This document shows, piece after piece, positions 8,201 to 15,021 of a stretch of 26,707 bases of DNA. Made by a program: the position numbers and the translations under genes. Position 1 is the first letter of the stretch. Each line of letters opens with the position of its first letter. The notes under the pieces were generated by a model. The model was given only the letters and a program-made list of their open reading frames with translations, did not search any database and was not told the DNA's origin. This DNA is from CALMEE01 sp041748315 (GTDB lineage: Bacteria; Planctomycetota; Planctomycetia; Pirellulales; Pirellulaceae), in NCBI GenBank assembly GCA_041748315.1, contig JBGTDM010000411.1:1-26707 (forward strand), written 5' to 3'.

Positions 8201-9055
8201 CTGTGGCGAGAATTCACGTTTGCCCTGAAGCGCTCCACGCAATGTTTCGCCCTCTAACAATTCGCTGACAATCGCCGGGCGGTCATTGTAGTGGACGATA
8301 TCGAGGATTTTGAGAATACCTGGATGATTGAGCCTGGCAGCCGCTTGCGCCTCTCGCATGATCCGTTTCGTTTCATTGGCGTCCGGCGCTTGATGCAACA
8401 GTGGTATCTTGATGGCAACCTGACGATTGAGTTCAACGTCTTTGGCCATATAGACTTCGCTGAACGATCCCTTACCAATTTGTCGAATCAGTCGAAATCG
8501 ACCAATGCTCACCGGTTGAATCGCGCTTTCAGGATCAATCGCGGAAGTGAAATCGCGCCCACCTTTAGGCGACGAGTCCGTTGGAGTCGACCCCGAAATT
8601 GACCGAACGTATTCACAGGAGTTCCCATGGCGTTCGATTTCATTCAAATCGCGAACTAGGTCCTCAATGAAATCATCCGTCAAGTCACCGAGCGAATGGG
8701 TTGCTTGACCGCGGTCCGAACCGTCTAACGTGACGGGCCGAACCGTGTTGGAACGGTCTGCAAATGAATTCAAAGGTTTCTTTGATTCCTTGATTGATTC
8801 GCAGCTTCGTTCCAGCAATGCCAGGTAATCATCGACGGCCGGACGCTCTCCCATTCTCAATCGCCAGGCATAATCGACTTTGATCAATTCGGCGATCAAT
8901 TGGATAGGCGTTGATTCGTCAATTTTACTCCGATTGTCCAATACAAACTCGTCAATGCGGGGGCGCAATCCCATACGCCAAAGGTGTTCAAACTGGTCGG
9001 CACACTGATCGATCCAACTTAATTCCGTCAATTTCAAATTGCGATCAGTTTTCAT
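5213..9055 (-). CDS. Serine/threonine protein kinase with WD40 repeats
   Basis: A 1280-residue signalling protein. Residues 1-150 form the helical N-terminal region common in planctomycete kinases (QFEHLWRMGLRPRIDEFV). The kinase domain spans about 187-450, with glycine loop GKGSFSEVY (194-202), Lys216 in VAIK, HRDIKPSN (308-315), DFG (328-330) and GTPAYMAPEQ. One membrane helix lies at about 475-497. The remainder carries roughly ten WD40-like repeats (such as RLLATASSTGMIRLWDV and WLASGAFDKTARLWSI), which build one or two beta-propellers for protein binding, probably outside the cytoplasm. It starts 76 bp after the ECF sigma gene on the same strand. Such sigma/kinase pairs are common in planctomycetes and probably work together. 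The end (NIPSINPNF) may be shortened by an indel, since another frame continues to 4959. Confidence 0.93.
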   Translation of the reverse strand: MKTDRNLKLTELSWIDQCADQFEHLWRMGLRPRIDEFVLDNRSKIDESTPIQLIAELIKVDYAWRLRMGERPAVDDYLALLERSCESIKESKKPLNSFADRSNTVRPVTLDGSDRGQATHSLGDLTDDFIEDLVRDLNEIERHGNSCEYVRSISGSTPTDSSPKGGRDFTSAIDPESAIQPVSIGRFRLIRQIGKGSFSEVYMAKDVELNRQVAIKIPLLHQAPDANETKRIMREAQAAARLNHPGILKILDIVHYNDRPAIVSELLEGETLRGALQGKREFSPQESAKLARDLAEAIHYAHRSGVIHRDIKPSNVFLCRDRQPVILDFGLVQIDAAESLTYPGQILGTPAYMAPEQAAGRLDRVDARSDVYALGAVLFELLAGVPPFQGTAHRLIHQVLFDDPRPPAHYRGGIPVELATICLKAMDKSPARRYGSAGDLADDLQRFLESQPIQARRPNALRRCMRWCSRNSRVAGWGLALAAVLLVTTTAALMLSVAQSNHAIAEADARREVQVVASRNLAESGIGKLLADNPSGLFDLFKACRMVTDNPEEFYSRLLLLEQWLLEFEGQMTSLIDNPRGQSVHYSVDGSQIASCSNDGKIRIWNTESDNQQVLMLTMPVLSFATGVTFSPNGDEVIVTQNNGTAAACDLRVEAPGWLTAIGPGTCRSLQFADGDSGPTLIGAYEIEGKSLKTRFEVRKPGVADVQFDFTLPVMTHSKMTFNSDGSLLVIAGLLKEPGDTSASLVVVADMTTKQLRQATFDGLNAIPEFVVFGGEVNRLAVAWGGGRITAFDRQLQLLADYQHDEDVKHLALCRAGRRLASASFDSTVKVLDLNLDQPTQHSLTLKHGGPVLSIDFDSKGERIASGGFDACVRVFSVATGDLLDIFHHQDVVTGVQFHPSRSEVASISSDGTLRTWAIPMRARREHQVLTHPYRVWSVEFSSDGKQLLTTSQEGSAHIWNVASGQPVGTPVRVPSDLVSARFNPRDNRELLLTNLHSVIFHRLDGQPSPWDSNQVLSSFRQGRYSPDGRFALVSTDLAQFWLFELDVEMAGAENQAGSIVDNNDTRFSTPSSYKARLIQQASPVTDVAFHPNSRLFATGTRDGSVHIWSVDGVREVVPPLQHQTAIESIAFSPDGTTLAVSTRDMRIRLWNTADCSQTIRSFGGNGIVQSMAFSPCNRLLATASSTGMIRLWDVHTGLPAGPVMTHEMFATSVAFSPDGLWLASGAFDKTARLWSIPTSSRPDAMTPLEQLEQVEGRVQRVLGIPQDSLGNIPSINPNF

Positions 9056-9131
9056 TCGACGGTCCCTCCGAGTACCTCATTATCAAGATTGGCCGTATTT
9101 TTGCGGCAATGAGCGAACAAAATTGTTGGTG

Positions 9132-9749
9132 TTACCTACCATCGAACTCGTAGTACGCTGTCGAAATCGATCGCCAATGTTCTTCCAGGACGAGAAGTTT
9201 TCGCTCGACGGTTCTTCGAACACAACCTAATTCACGAGCGATTTCAATGGTGCTTAGGCCGGCCAGGTGCAATTCCGCAAATTCACGGAGGTACTCCGGC
9301 AGGCAATCCAAATAATATTGATAACAGTCGGCCAGAATTGCTTGTTGGGCAGGAGAGTGTTCGCGGTCCACCGCATTGCTCCACAAATGTTCGGCCCGCT
9401 CGGTGAGTAGTTTGCCATCGCCCCCCCGTTTCAAAGCGATCCCCCGCTGAAACTCGTTGACAACCCGGCAGGCAATCAGATGGGTTAGAAACGCCAACCA
9501 ATGATGGCGACTGTGCATCTTCGGCAGTTTCCCGTCCTGCAACGCTTGGTACATGGCGATGAAAGCGTCTTGCGCGATATCCTCAGCATCGCGGTCGCGA
9601 ATCGGACGTCGTTCCATCCGTTTGCGAGCCAACTCCACAAGTCGAGGCCAATACAGTGCGTGCAATTGGGCTAAGGCAGTGCCATCACCAGTCTTCGCCT
9701 TTGCAATCAACAGGCTGACGGTTCCCGGATTTGATGGTGCAGGGTTCAT
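9132..9749 (-). CDS. ECF-subfamily RNA polymerase sigma factor
   Basis: A 205-residue sigma-70-like regulator that directs RNA polymerase to a small regulon. Region 2 is seen at about residues 25-100, with the core-binding helix DAEDIAQDAFIAMYQAL and a Trp-containing -10 recognition part (HHWLAFLTHLIACRVVNEF). Region 4 forms the C-terminal helix-turn-helix (LAGLSTIEIARELGCVRRTVERKL). ATG 9749 (MNPAPSNP) is preferred: the frame extends to 9815, but that extension (LLIIILKLSIFERER) is not typical of the family. The kinase gene 76 bp downstream suggests control by phosphorylation, as proposed for ECF sigma factors paired with kinases. No anti-sigma gene with a clear zinc motif is adjacent; the divergent FecR-like gene could act in the same circuit. 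Confidence 0.9.
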   Translation of the reverse strand: MNPAPSNPGTVSLLIAKAKTGDGTALAQLHALYWPRLVELARKRMERRPIRDRDAEDIAQDAFIAMYQALQDGKLPKMHSRHHWLAFLTHLIACRVVNEFQRGIALKRGGDGKLLTERAEHLWSNAVDREHSPAQQAILADCYQYYLDCLPEYLREFAELHLAGLSTIEIARELGCVRRTVERKLLVLEEHWRSISTAYYEFDGR

Positions 9750-9960
9750 TGGTACAGCTCGTTCGCGCTCAAAAATAGACAACTTTAGTATTATAATCAA
9801 CAATTGGGGCGCCACGATCGATTTCTTATTCCCGAGAACATGAATCTGGCCTTTCGCGAAACCAAAAGCAGGCAGTTTTCATGGAAATCCTCGGATAACA
9901 TTGTCGCAGTTTTGACGTCAATTCTGATTGATTGCTATGGATTGAGATGTTTTCGAGTAG

Positions 9961-10158
9961 GTGTTCGAGCGATTATTTGCTTGCACCAAAAACGCTGGGT
10001 TCGTCTCAGGCGATGGTCCGGCGCTTGTTGAGTTAATGAACTCAAATGCAGGTGACTTGCGCAAACGTGAAGCGATCTATCGGCTCGGCGATGCCGTTGC
10101 CGCATCTGTAACAGCGTTGGACAAGCTGAATTTTGGTTGCCCGATGGTCGCTCGTTGA
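9961..10158 (+). pseudogene. N-terminal fragment of a FecR-like protein
   Basis: Frame 1 is open from a stop at 9958-9960 to TGA at 10156-10158. Its second half reads REAIYRLGDAVAASVTALDKLNF, cited here as REAIYRLGDAVAAS then VTALDKLNF. This resembles the first strand of a FecR domain (LGD-V motif). It then loses register: after the TTTT at 10131-10134 the sensible continuation (WLPDGRSL) is in frame 3. One missing base at that T-run would restore one protein. GTG 9961 and ATG 10036 are the possible starts. The true N-terminus, expected to carry a signal or membrane segment, is not clear. Confidence 0.45.
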
Positions 10159-10556
10159 CCTGCGGCCCCAATACGACGTTTGAGCTGACCCTCGAGGGTG
10201 ACCAGGAAGGCTTGATTCGCCGCGGTTGGATTCGCATCCGGCAGGTCCTCCAAGTTCCTGGAAGTCGAGTTTATCAAAGTCCAAACGTTGCCTTTGCGGC
10301 TCGTGGGACCGACTTTTTCGTCGTGGTCAACAAGAATGAAACCCGTTTGATGTTCCGTACCGGTGCCGAGGAAATTGTCTCGGAAACTGCCCAGTGCAGC
10401 GACGTCAATTTACGAGTTGAAGCCAACGAGCAGGTGATGATTAACGCATCCGGGGACGTTTCGGAAAAAACCCCGTCGACGAAATCGAATTCCGGCAACT
10501 GCGGTACTTGCGGCGTTGATCCCGTCCAGAAGTCCGGAAATAACTGGTATTTTTAG
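10137..10556 (+). CDS. FecR-domain protein, C-terminal part (frameshifted gene)
   Basis: It reads LPDGRSLTCGPNTTFELTLEG, cited as LPDGRSLTCGPNTTFEL, then RRGWIRIRQ, FAARGTDFFVVVNKNETRL and VRVEA-like strands (NLRVEANEQVMINASG). The LPDG and ARGT-F-V elements are typical of FecR domains, which sense or transmit extracytoplasmic signals or coat the cell surface. The C-terminus is Cys-containing (GNCGTCGVD). The only in-frame starts are TTG 10137 and upstream non-ATG codons, and the domain clearly begins earlier in another frame (9961-10158). This is the main part of a broken gene rather than a complete one. It is divergent from the ECF sigma gene. Confidence 0.6.
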   Translation: MPDGRSLTCGPNTTFELTLEGDQEGLIRRGWIRIRQVLQVPGSRVYQSPNVAFAARGTDFFVVVNKNETRLMFRTGAEEIVSETAQCSDVNLRVEANEQVMINASGDVSEKTPSTKSNSGNCGTCGVDPVQKSGNNWYF

Positions 10557-10611
10557 GAAACTCGCCGAACACTGTCGCACATTCCGTGCGAATTCTGATT
10601 GGTTAAAGGGA

Positions 10612-10669
10612 CTGAAACTTATTTCTGTTGAAGTGTTTCAGTTGAGGTAAGACGTTTCAACAGTTTTTT
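10612..10669 (+). terminator. Rho-independent terminator-like hairpin with an overlapping alternative stem
   Basis: CTGTTGAA (10625-10632) pairs with TTCAACAG (10656-10663) and is followed by six T (10664-10669). A second stem, CTGAAAC (10612-10618) with GTTTCAG (10635-10641), uses overlapping bases, so the two folds exclude each other. It lies after the FecR-like gene and 28 bp before the PEP-CTERM start. It may end the first transcript or attenuate the second gene. Confidence 0.5.
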
Positions 10670-10697
10670 GGCACAGTTTAACGACCGGAGATGATCA

Positions 10698-11387
10698 ATG
10701 AGTTGCCTAAGTCGATTTTATATTCGAGAGCCACATTCCACGAATGAGACAAATCGTGTCCATAATACGTGTGTGAGACGAGACTCAACGTGGAGCCAGA
10801 AGCTGACTGCATTAACGATATGCGTTTCCGGTCTGCTCATCGTACAACTGATTGTTCAGCCTGTTCCGGTTCAAGCAGACATTGTCTATACCTACGTCGG
10901 CAACCTATTTAACGACATTGATGACTGGACTCCGCCTGTTGGTTCCTACGATACGAGCATGAGCGTCACCGGTTCGTTCACGATGGCGTCTGCGCTCGCC
11001 CCTAACCTCTCCAACCAGGGCATCCTGCCGAATACGTTTTCGTTTTCTGACGGTCGAAATCTATTGACACATACGACGTCATTAAGTTCGGAGAGTTTTG
11101 TTGTTTCTACTAATTCGCTCGGGGACATTGTCGAATGGTTTATCTTCCTCGAGACTGCACTTGCCATAGATCCGATTCGATCGATTTTCACAACCAACAA
11201 CCTCTCAATATTTCCCGACATTGTGGATCAAGGAGGGATTGCTCCGCATGGCGGTAATGCTGACACGGGCCGCGTATTTAATAACCCTGGAGTGTGGTCC
11301 GTTCATGTCATTCCCGAACCAGGATGCAGTCTGCTCCTGATGGGAATGAGCGCGTTTCTACTCAGCCGCCGTCGCGTGCGCGTTTAG
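10698..11387 (+). CDS. PEP-CTERM sorting-domain exported protein
   Basis: A 229-residue secreted protein. After a polar N-terminal extension of about 35 residues there is a signal-peptide core (LTICVSGLLIVQLIVQPVPVQA), with likely cleavage before DIVYTY. The mature part is Ser/Thr/Asn-rich with no recognised domain. The C-terminus is a classic PEP-CTERM tripartite signal: VIPEPG, a hydrophobic helix (CSLLLMGMSAFLL) and the basic tail SRRRVRV. Such tails are processed by exosortase, usually for the cell surface or exopolysaccharide matrix. GGAG at 10687-10690, seven bases before ATG 10698, supports this start despite the long N-terminus. No exosortase gene is in the window. Confidence 0.88.
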   Translation: MSCLSRFYIREPHSTNETNRVHNTCVRRDSTWSQKLTALTICVSGLLIVQLIVQPVPVQADIVYTYVGNLFNDIDDWTPPVGSYDTSMSVTGSFTMASALAPNLSNQGILPNTFSFSDGRNLLTHTTSLSSESFVVSTNSLGDIVEWFIFLETALAIDPIRSIFTTNNLSIFPDIVDQGGIAPHGGNADTGRVFNNPGVWSVHVIPEPGCSLLLMGMSAFLLSRRRVRV

Positions 11388-12122
11388 CATGGGCAATCTC
11401 GAAACGTGCTCGATCAGAATTGCGACAGCGCAGGACGGTAACTGAGTTCATTGTATTGAACTCGGACAAAATGTGTGCTTTACAATGTGATCGCAGGCGT
11501 TAGACTCGCAGCGACGCGGCTCCGGTACCGATGGAGCTGACTCCCGCTATTCTCGACGACAGGACATTGGGTATCGATATCGTCTCAAGAGATAGATTCG
11601 TGACCACGTCGTGAGCCGGCACCCTCTGAGTCCTACAGCGCAAGGTATTTACGTCAGCCTTTCCAGGCTGACCCAATCCTCCCGATTTGGCACAAACCAG
11701 ATAAACGGCGTCAGCCTGGAAAGGCTGGCCTACAGCTTTGCATCGAGCCGGCGCTGTAGGATTAGGCGGTTGAATGAGTTGTCGGAAACGCGTTCGAATT
11801 TAAAGCGGCTTCTGTGGGCAACCTGGCATTTAAACGCTGGGGTTGGCTCGATACAAAACCGAGCTTGGGTTGCAAGGCAGCACTCGACCGTCTCGTGCCG
11901 ATTGGCCTTTCGTATGATTGGATTGAGATGCCGCATTGAACCCTGCCGCTTCGGTTGCGTTCAATGGAAATCGGACTTGTGAAAAAAATGACAGTAAATT
12001 TGTGTCAGTTGGAGAAACGTCTTCGTACCGGGTTGTTTTACGGTGTTGAATCCCGCATAGTATCCCAAGCGGAATGAGGTTGCCGGTTTATTCAACAACA
12101 TAAATACGATCGGAGAAACAAG
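11388..12122. other. Intergenic region holding repeat copy 1
   Basis: No credible gene. An inverted repeat GAGTTCA/TGAACTC (11444-11450, 11457-11463) follows the PEP-CTERM gene without a T-run. The nested palindromic repeat occupies 11629-11765. A 7-bp inverted repeat ATTGAAC/GTTCAAT lies at 11935-11965. GGAG at 12112-12115 is the ribosome binding site of the peptidase gene. Confidence 0.5.
11629..11765. repeat. Nested palindromic repeat, copy 1
   Basis: A 137-bp element bounded by TCCTACAGCGC (11631-11641) and its inverse GCGCTGTAGGA (11751-11761). Inside, GTCAGCCTTTCCAGGCTGAC is itself a hairpin. It is also matched by an inverted copy (GTCAGCCTGGAAAGGCTGGC) further on. A second copy with four substitutions and one indel lies at 22531-22666. 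It has no coding capacity. The structure is like a MITE or a REP/BIME-type element. Confidence 0.85.
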
Positions 12123-13730
12123 ATGATGAATTTGGGTCGGGTGATTCGGCAGCGATTTTGGGAGCGATCAGGACAACTTCGGACTGCGAACCCGTCGCTT
12201 AATGTCAATCATCAACTGGCAGTCGTAAACTACATGCTGTTGCTGTTTTTCATGGTTGTCCTTTCGTTTGCCGCGCTCGGTCAGTTGGCAGCGAACGACG
12301 ATATCGATGACGCCCAACGAGCCGAATTGATGAATCGATTTGGCGTCAGCGAAGAGAGACTTGATGCGTTAATGCGAATTATTGATGAAGGCAAAAATCG
12401 TAATCAAGCGATGCAACATTTGACCTATCTTTGTGAGCAAATTGGTTCGCGGTTGACCGCTTCGTCCCGCTTGGAACAGGCTAACCGTTGGACAGCTGAG
12501 CAGTTTGAGTCCTTTGGGTTGCAGAATGTGCGGTTGCACGAGTGGGGAACGTTTCCGGTGAGATTTGACCGCGGCCCCAGTTCGGGCCGGATGGTTGAAC
12601 CCGACGAACGGATTTTCGAGTTTACGACCCGCGCCTGGTCGGTCGGAACAAACGGACCTCAGCAGGGACGAGTCTTTCGTGAACCAAAAACCGTTGAGGA
12701 ATTGGACGAAATTGCAAATCAATTGGAGGGCGCATGGATTTTACGTCCGCTCGGTGCTTCAGAGAGCCCGTTTCTCGACCGGATGCGAACTGCCGGGATC
12801 ATTGGCACCATTACAGCATCGCGCGACGAGTTGGTGCGAACGGGCGCCGTTTCTGGAGCTCGTCAGCTTGATTTTGACAACTTGCCCACAGACGTCAATG
12901 TATATGTACGTCGATCCGACTACGATGCAATTAACAGTCGAATTGCTGACGACCAAGAGGTCGTGGTTGAGTTCGATCTCAATCATAAATTTACCAAGGG
13001 TCCCATTCCGTGTTATAACACGATCGCTGAAATTGTTGGCACCGAGCTTCCCGACGAGGTCGTAATTATTTCTGGACATCTCGACAGTTGGGATGGTCCT
13101 GGTTCTCAAGGGACTGTTGACAACGGAACTGGATCAAGTGTTACGATGGAGGCCGCCCGGATTCTGATGGCTGCAGGAATCAAACCCCGACGGACGATCC
13201 GCTTTATTTTGTGGACAGGCGAAGAACAAGGGTTACTTGGTTCCCGCGGCTATGTTGCGGAGCTAACCGAAGAGGAGCGAACCAAAATTTCAGCGGTGTT
13301 TGTCGACGACAGTGGTACCAACCAACAGGAATCGCTCACTGGCACGCATGCGATGGAACCGATGCTAAAACAAATCATCGAACCGATGAATTTTGCCTTC
13401 CCCGATTTAGTACCCATTCACGCTAAATCAGGAAACCGGATGCCGCAACGAGGAGCTAGTGACCATGCGCCATTTAACGCGGTTGGCGTTCCGGGTTTCT
13501 TTTGGGGCAAAACGGGTCGAGCCAATTATCGGCACGCCTGGCACACCCAGAACGATCGGTTAGATCAAGCGGTTCCCGAGTATCTGGTAAAGAACTCAAC
13601 AGTCTCCGCAATCGCGGCTTATTTGCTAGCCGAAGCTGAAACATTGCTTCCACGTGACGTCACTGAGGTCGAAGATGGCGAAGAGGACGATCAGGATTCC
13701 GAAACTCGGCCTCGTCGACGTCGACGTTGA
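12123..13730 (+). CDS. M28-family zinc metallopeptidase, exported
   Basis: A 535-residue aminopeptidase- or carboxypeptidase-like enzyme using two zinc ions. An N-terminal hydrophobic segment (about residues 38-58, MLLLFFMVVLSFAALGQLA) is a signal peptide or anchor, followed by a helical region and a PA-like insert. The M28 core carries GHLDSWDG (His319, Asp321), TVDNGTGS (Asp333), TGEEQGLLGS (Glu367/368), VDDSGTN (Asp395/396), ASDHAPF and AWHTQNDRLD (His474), which supply the metal ligands and the general base. The C-terminus is acidic, then ends in RPRRRRR. GGAG at 12112-12115, seven bases upstream, fits ATG 12123. It stands alone between a repeat region and a convergent gene. The substrate cannot be told from sequence. 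Confidence 0.92.
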   Translation: MMNLGRVIRQRFWERSGQLRTANPSLNVNHQLAVVNYMLLLFFMVVLSFAALGQLAANDDIDDAQRAELMNRFGVSEERLDALMRIIDEGKNRNQAMQHLTYLCEQIGSRLTASSRLEQANRWTAEQFESFGLQNVRLHEWGTFPVRFDRGPSSGRMVEPDERIFEFTTRAWSVGTNGPQQGRVFREPKTVEELDEIANQLEGAWILRPLGASESPFLDRMRTAGIIGTITASRDELVRTGAVSGARQLDFDNLPTDVNVYVRRSDYDAINSRIADDQEVVVEFDLNHKFTKGPIPCYNTIAEIVGTELPDEVVIISGHLDSWDGPGSQGTVDNGTGSSVTMEAARILMAAGIKPRRTIRFILWTGEEQGLLGSRGYVAELTEEERTKISAVFVDDSGTNQQESLTGTHAMEPMLKQIIEPMNFAFPDLVPIHAKSGNRMPQRGASDHAPFNAVGVPGFFWGKTGRANYRHAWHTQNDRLDQAVPEYLVKNSTVSAIAAYLLAEAETLLPRDVTEVEDGEEDDQDSETRPRRRRR

Positions 13731-13759
13731 ATCTTGGTTGATGAGTTCCCGAGCGTGCT

Positions 13760-13792
13760 CCTGCGCTTGATCACCGTCAAGTGTGACGCAGG
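13760..13792. terminator. Hairpin between convergent genes
   Basis: CCTGCG-CTTGA (13760-13770) pairs with TCAAG (13777-13781) and, past a small bulge, CGCAGG (13787-13792). It lies between the stops of the M28 peptidase gene and the SprT-like gene. No T-run follows on either strand, so termination is only probable. Confidence 0.35.
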
Positions 13793-13823
13793 GGATTCGT
13801 TGCATCGTGGCTTGATGTACGTT

Positions 13824-14729
13824 TCAGGTAGAAAGGCGTTGCAACTGACGTAACGGAACGTAGAACTTTGCATAGCGTTTGCCATCAACATAGCGGACCC
13901 CTTTCTGGTGGGGGACGAGCACCGTCGCGCGCCTATGTATATGGTTGACGTATCCCATGTACTGGTGGCCGGCATGGCAAAAGCCCACGTAATCGCCGAC
14001 CGCGATTCCCTGTGACAGTTCTGCAGCTTCGCGAGGGGTGAATAACTGGTGGTTGGACTGTCGATGACCGAATAATCGAAAGGCGATTTCACGGAACCTC
14101 CGTGCGCTGCAGCTCGAATCGTGCCAAACAAGGAACTCGATGAGGTGCAGTAGTTCGTGTTCGAAAATCCGCAACAGCGCATCGAGTCGATCAACGCAGG
14201 ACAATCCTGCGACGCGGACTCGGCTGCTCGAATCGGGTTGACCAGCAATTTGAAAATTCGCTTGAGCATTCGGCGATTGCACATCCGCCAGCCGTTCAGT
14301 TGAGGAACCTGCGGAGGTTTCGAACGTCGTGCCAAACAACAGGATTGCGGAGATAGCGATTTCGAATTTTCGAGGAGGAGTCAGGTTTGGTTTCCCGGCG
14401 GTCCGGTTGCACTTTGCCAGGTTGGATTGGGTCATTTCGACCGTGGTTTTACCTCCAACGCTGGTCATGCGATTGGAGACTCGAAAATGAATTACATCTC
14501 GATTCTCAAGCATTGTTTGTTGGCACATCCCGTCAAAAAATTGCTGATCGTAGAGTTGCATGAGCAGTTGAATATCATGATTGGCCAAACATCTGAAATT
14601 CCGCTGTGAGATGGTGAGGGACTGGTCGAGAATCGCCAGCGCGATGCGTTGCCGCTTTTCACCAATTTGATCCGACTCACAAGTTCGCTGTTTAACGGTA
14701 TGTTCCAGTTGGTCTCGAGCAGGGTTCAT
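13824..14729 (-). CDS. SprT-like zinc metalloprotease
   Basis: A 301-residue protein. A SprT-like domain begins near residue 55 (LMQLYDQQFFDG), continues through FRVSNRMTSVGGKT and FEIAISAILLF, and contains the zinc motif HELLH at 191-195, with a possible third ligand around His203-His222. The C-terminal 60 residues (VGDYVGFCHAGHQYMGYVN, RATVLVPHQKG, RYAKFYVPL) form a small beta domain I associate with this group. SprT/Spartan-family proteins degrade DNA-crosslinked proteins in eukaryotes; the role of bacterial members is less clear. The long insert between 110 and 175 is unusual. The start at 14729 is chosen over 14768 because AAAGGA lies about six bases upstream. Transcribed away from nrdA. 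Confidence 0.75.
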   Translation of the reverse strand: MNPARDQLEHTVKQRTCESDQIGEKRQRIALAILDQSLTISQRNFRCLANHDIQLLMQLYDQQFFDGMCQQTMLENRDVIHFRVSNRMTSVGGKTTVEMTQSNLAKCNRTAGKPNLTPPRKFEIAISAILLFGTTFETSAGSSTERLADVQSPNAQANFQIAGQPDSSSRVRVAGLSCVDRLDALLRIFEHELLHLIEFLVWHDSSCSARRFREIAFRLFGHRQSNHQLFTPREAAELSQGIAVGDYVGFCHAGHQYMGYVNHIHRRATVLVPHQKGVRYVDGKRYAKFYVPLRQLQRLST

Positions 14730-14972
14730 CTGAATTCCTTTACGATGTTCGGTGGGTTCCGCTCGCACGCGCTGTTTGGCAGACGCAAGTTGGATCGCGA
14801 AGCATGTCAGGCACGTTTAATTTATGGCAGGTGACTCGCATCAAATGAAGTGCCGAGTCCGGATGACATTTTCGGCTAGTTCGATCTCCGAAAATAGCCA
14901 GCAGGAAAAAATTTTGGACAAAAAAGTCGCTTTTGGCAGCCGAAAGACCGATGACAGAAATGTTTAATGAAA

Positions 14973-14988
14973 GCACAATATTTTGTGT
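14973..14988 (+). promoter_or_regulatory. NrdR box 1
   Basis: GCACAATATTTTGTGT matches the NrdR consensus acaCwAtATaTwGtgt at 14 of 16 positions. It lies directly upstream of the -35 element, overlapping it by one base. NrdR is the ATP/dATP-sensing repressor of ribonucleotide reductase genes. Confidence 0.8.
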
Positions 14989-15015
14989 TGACATTGGCCG
15001 GAACAACGATATATT
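14988..15015 (+). promoter_or_regulatory. sigma-70-type promoter of nrdAB
   Basis: TTGACA (14988-14993), a 16-bp spacer, and TATATT (15010-15015). The -35 is perfect and the -10 differs from TATAAT at one position. Both elements touch or lie within the NrdR boxes, so bound repressor would block polymerase. Predicted transcription starts near 15022, leaving a leader of about 370 nt. Confidence 0.75.
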
Positions 15016-15019
15016 GGGT
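15004..15019 (+). promoter_or_regulatory. NrdR box 2
   Basis: CAACGATATATTGGGT matches the consensus at 12 of 16 positions and covers the -10 element. It starts 31 bp after box 1, the usual spacing of paired NrdR boxes (about three helical turns), which supports it despite the weaker match. Confidence 0.72.
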
Positions 15020-15021
15020 CC

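Noticed and set aside
11611..11982. 123-codon plus frame through repeat copy 1
   Set aside because: It crosses the whole palindromic repeat, has no ribosome binding site and has repeat-derived composition.
13691..14335. 214-codon minus frame overlapping the SprT-like gene
   Set aside because: Different frame from the gene with the HELLH motif and Shine-Dalgarno; a shadow.
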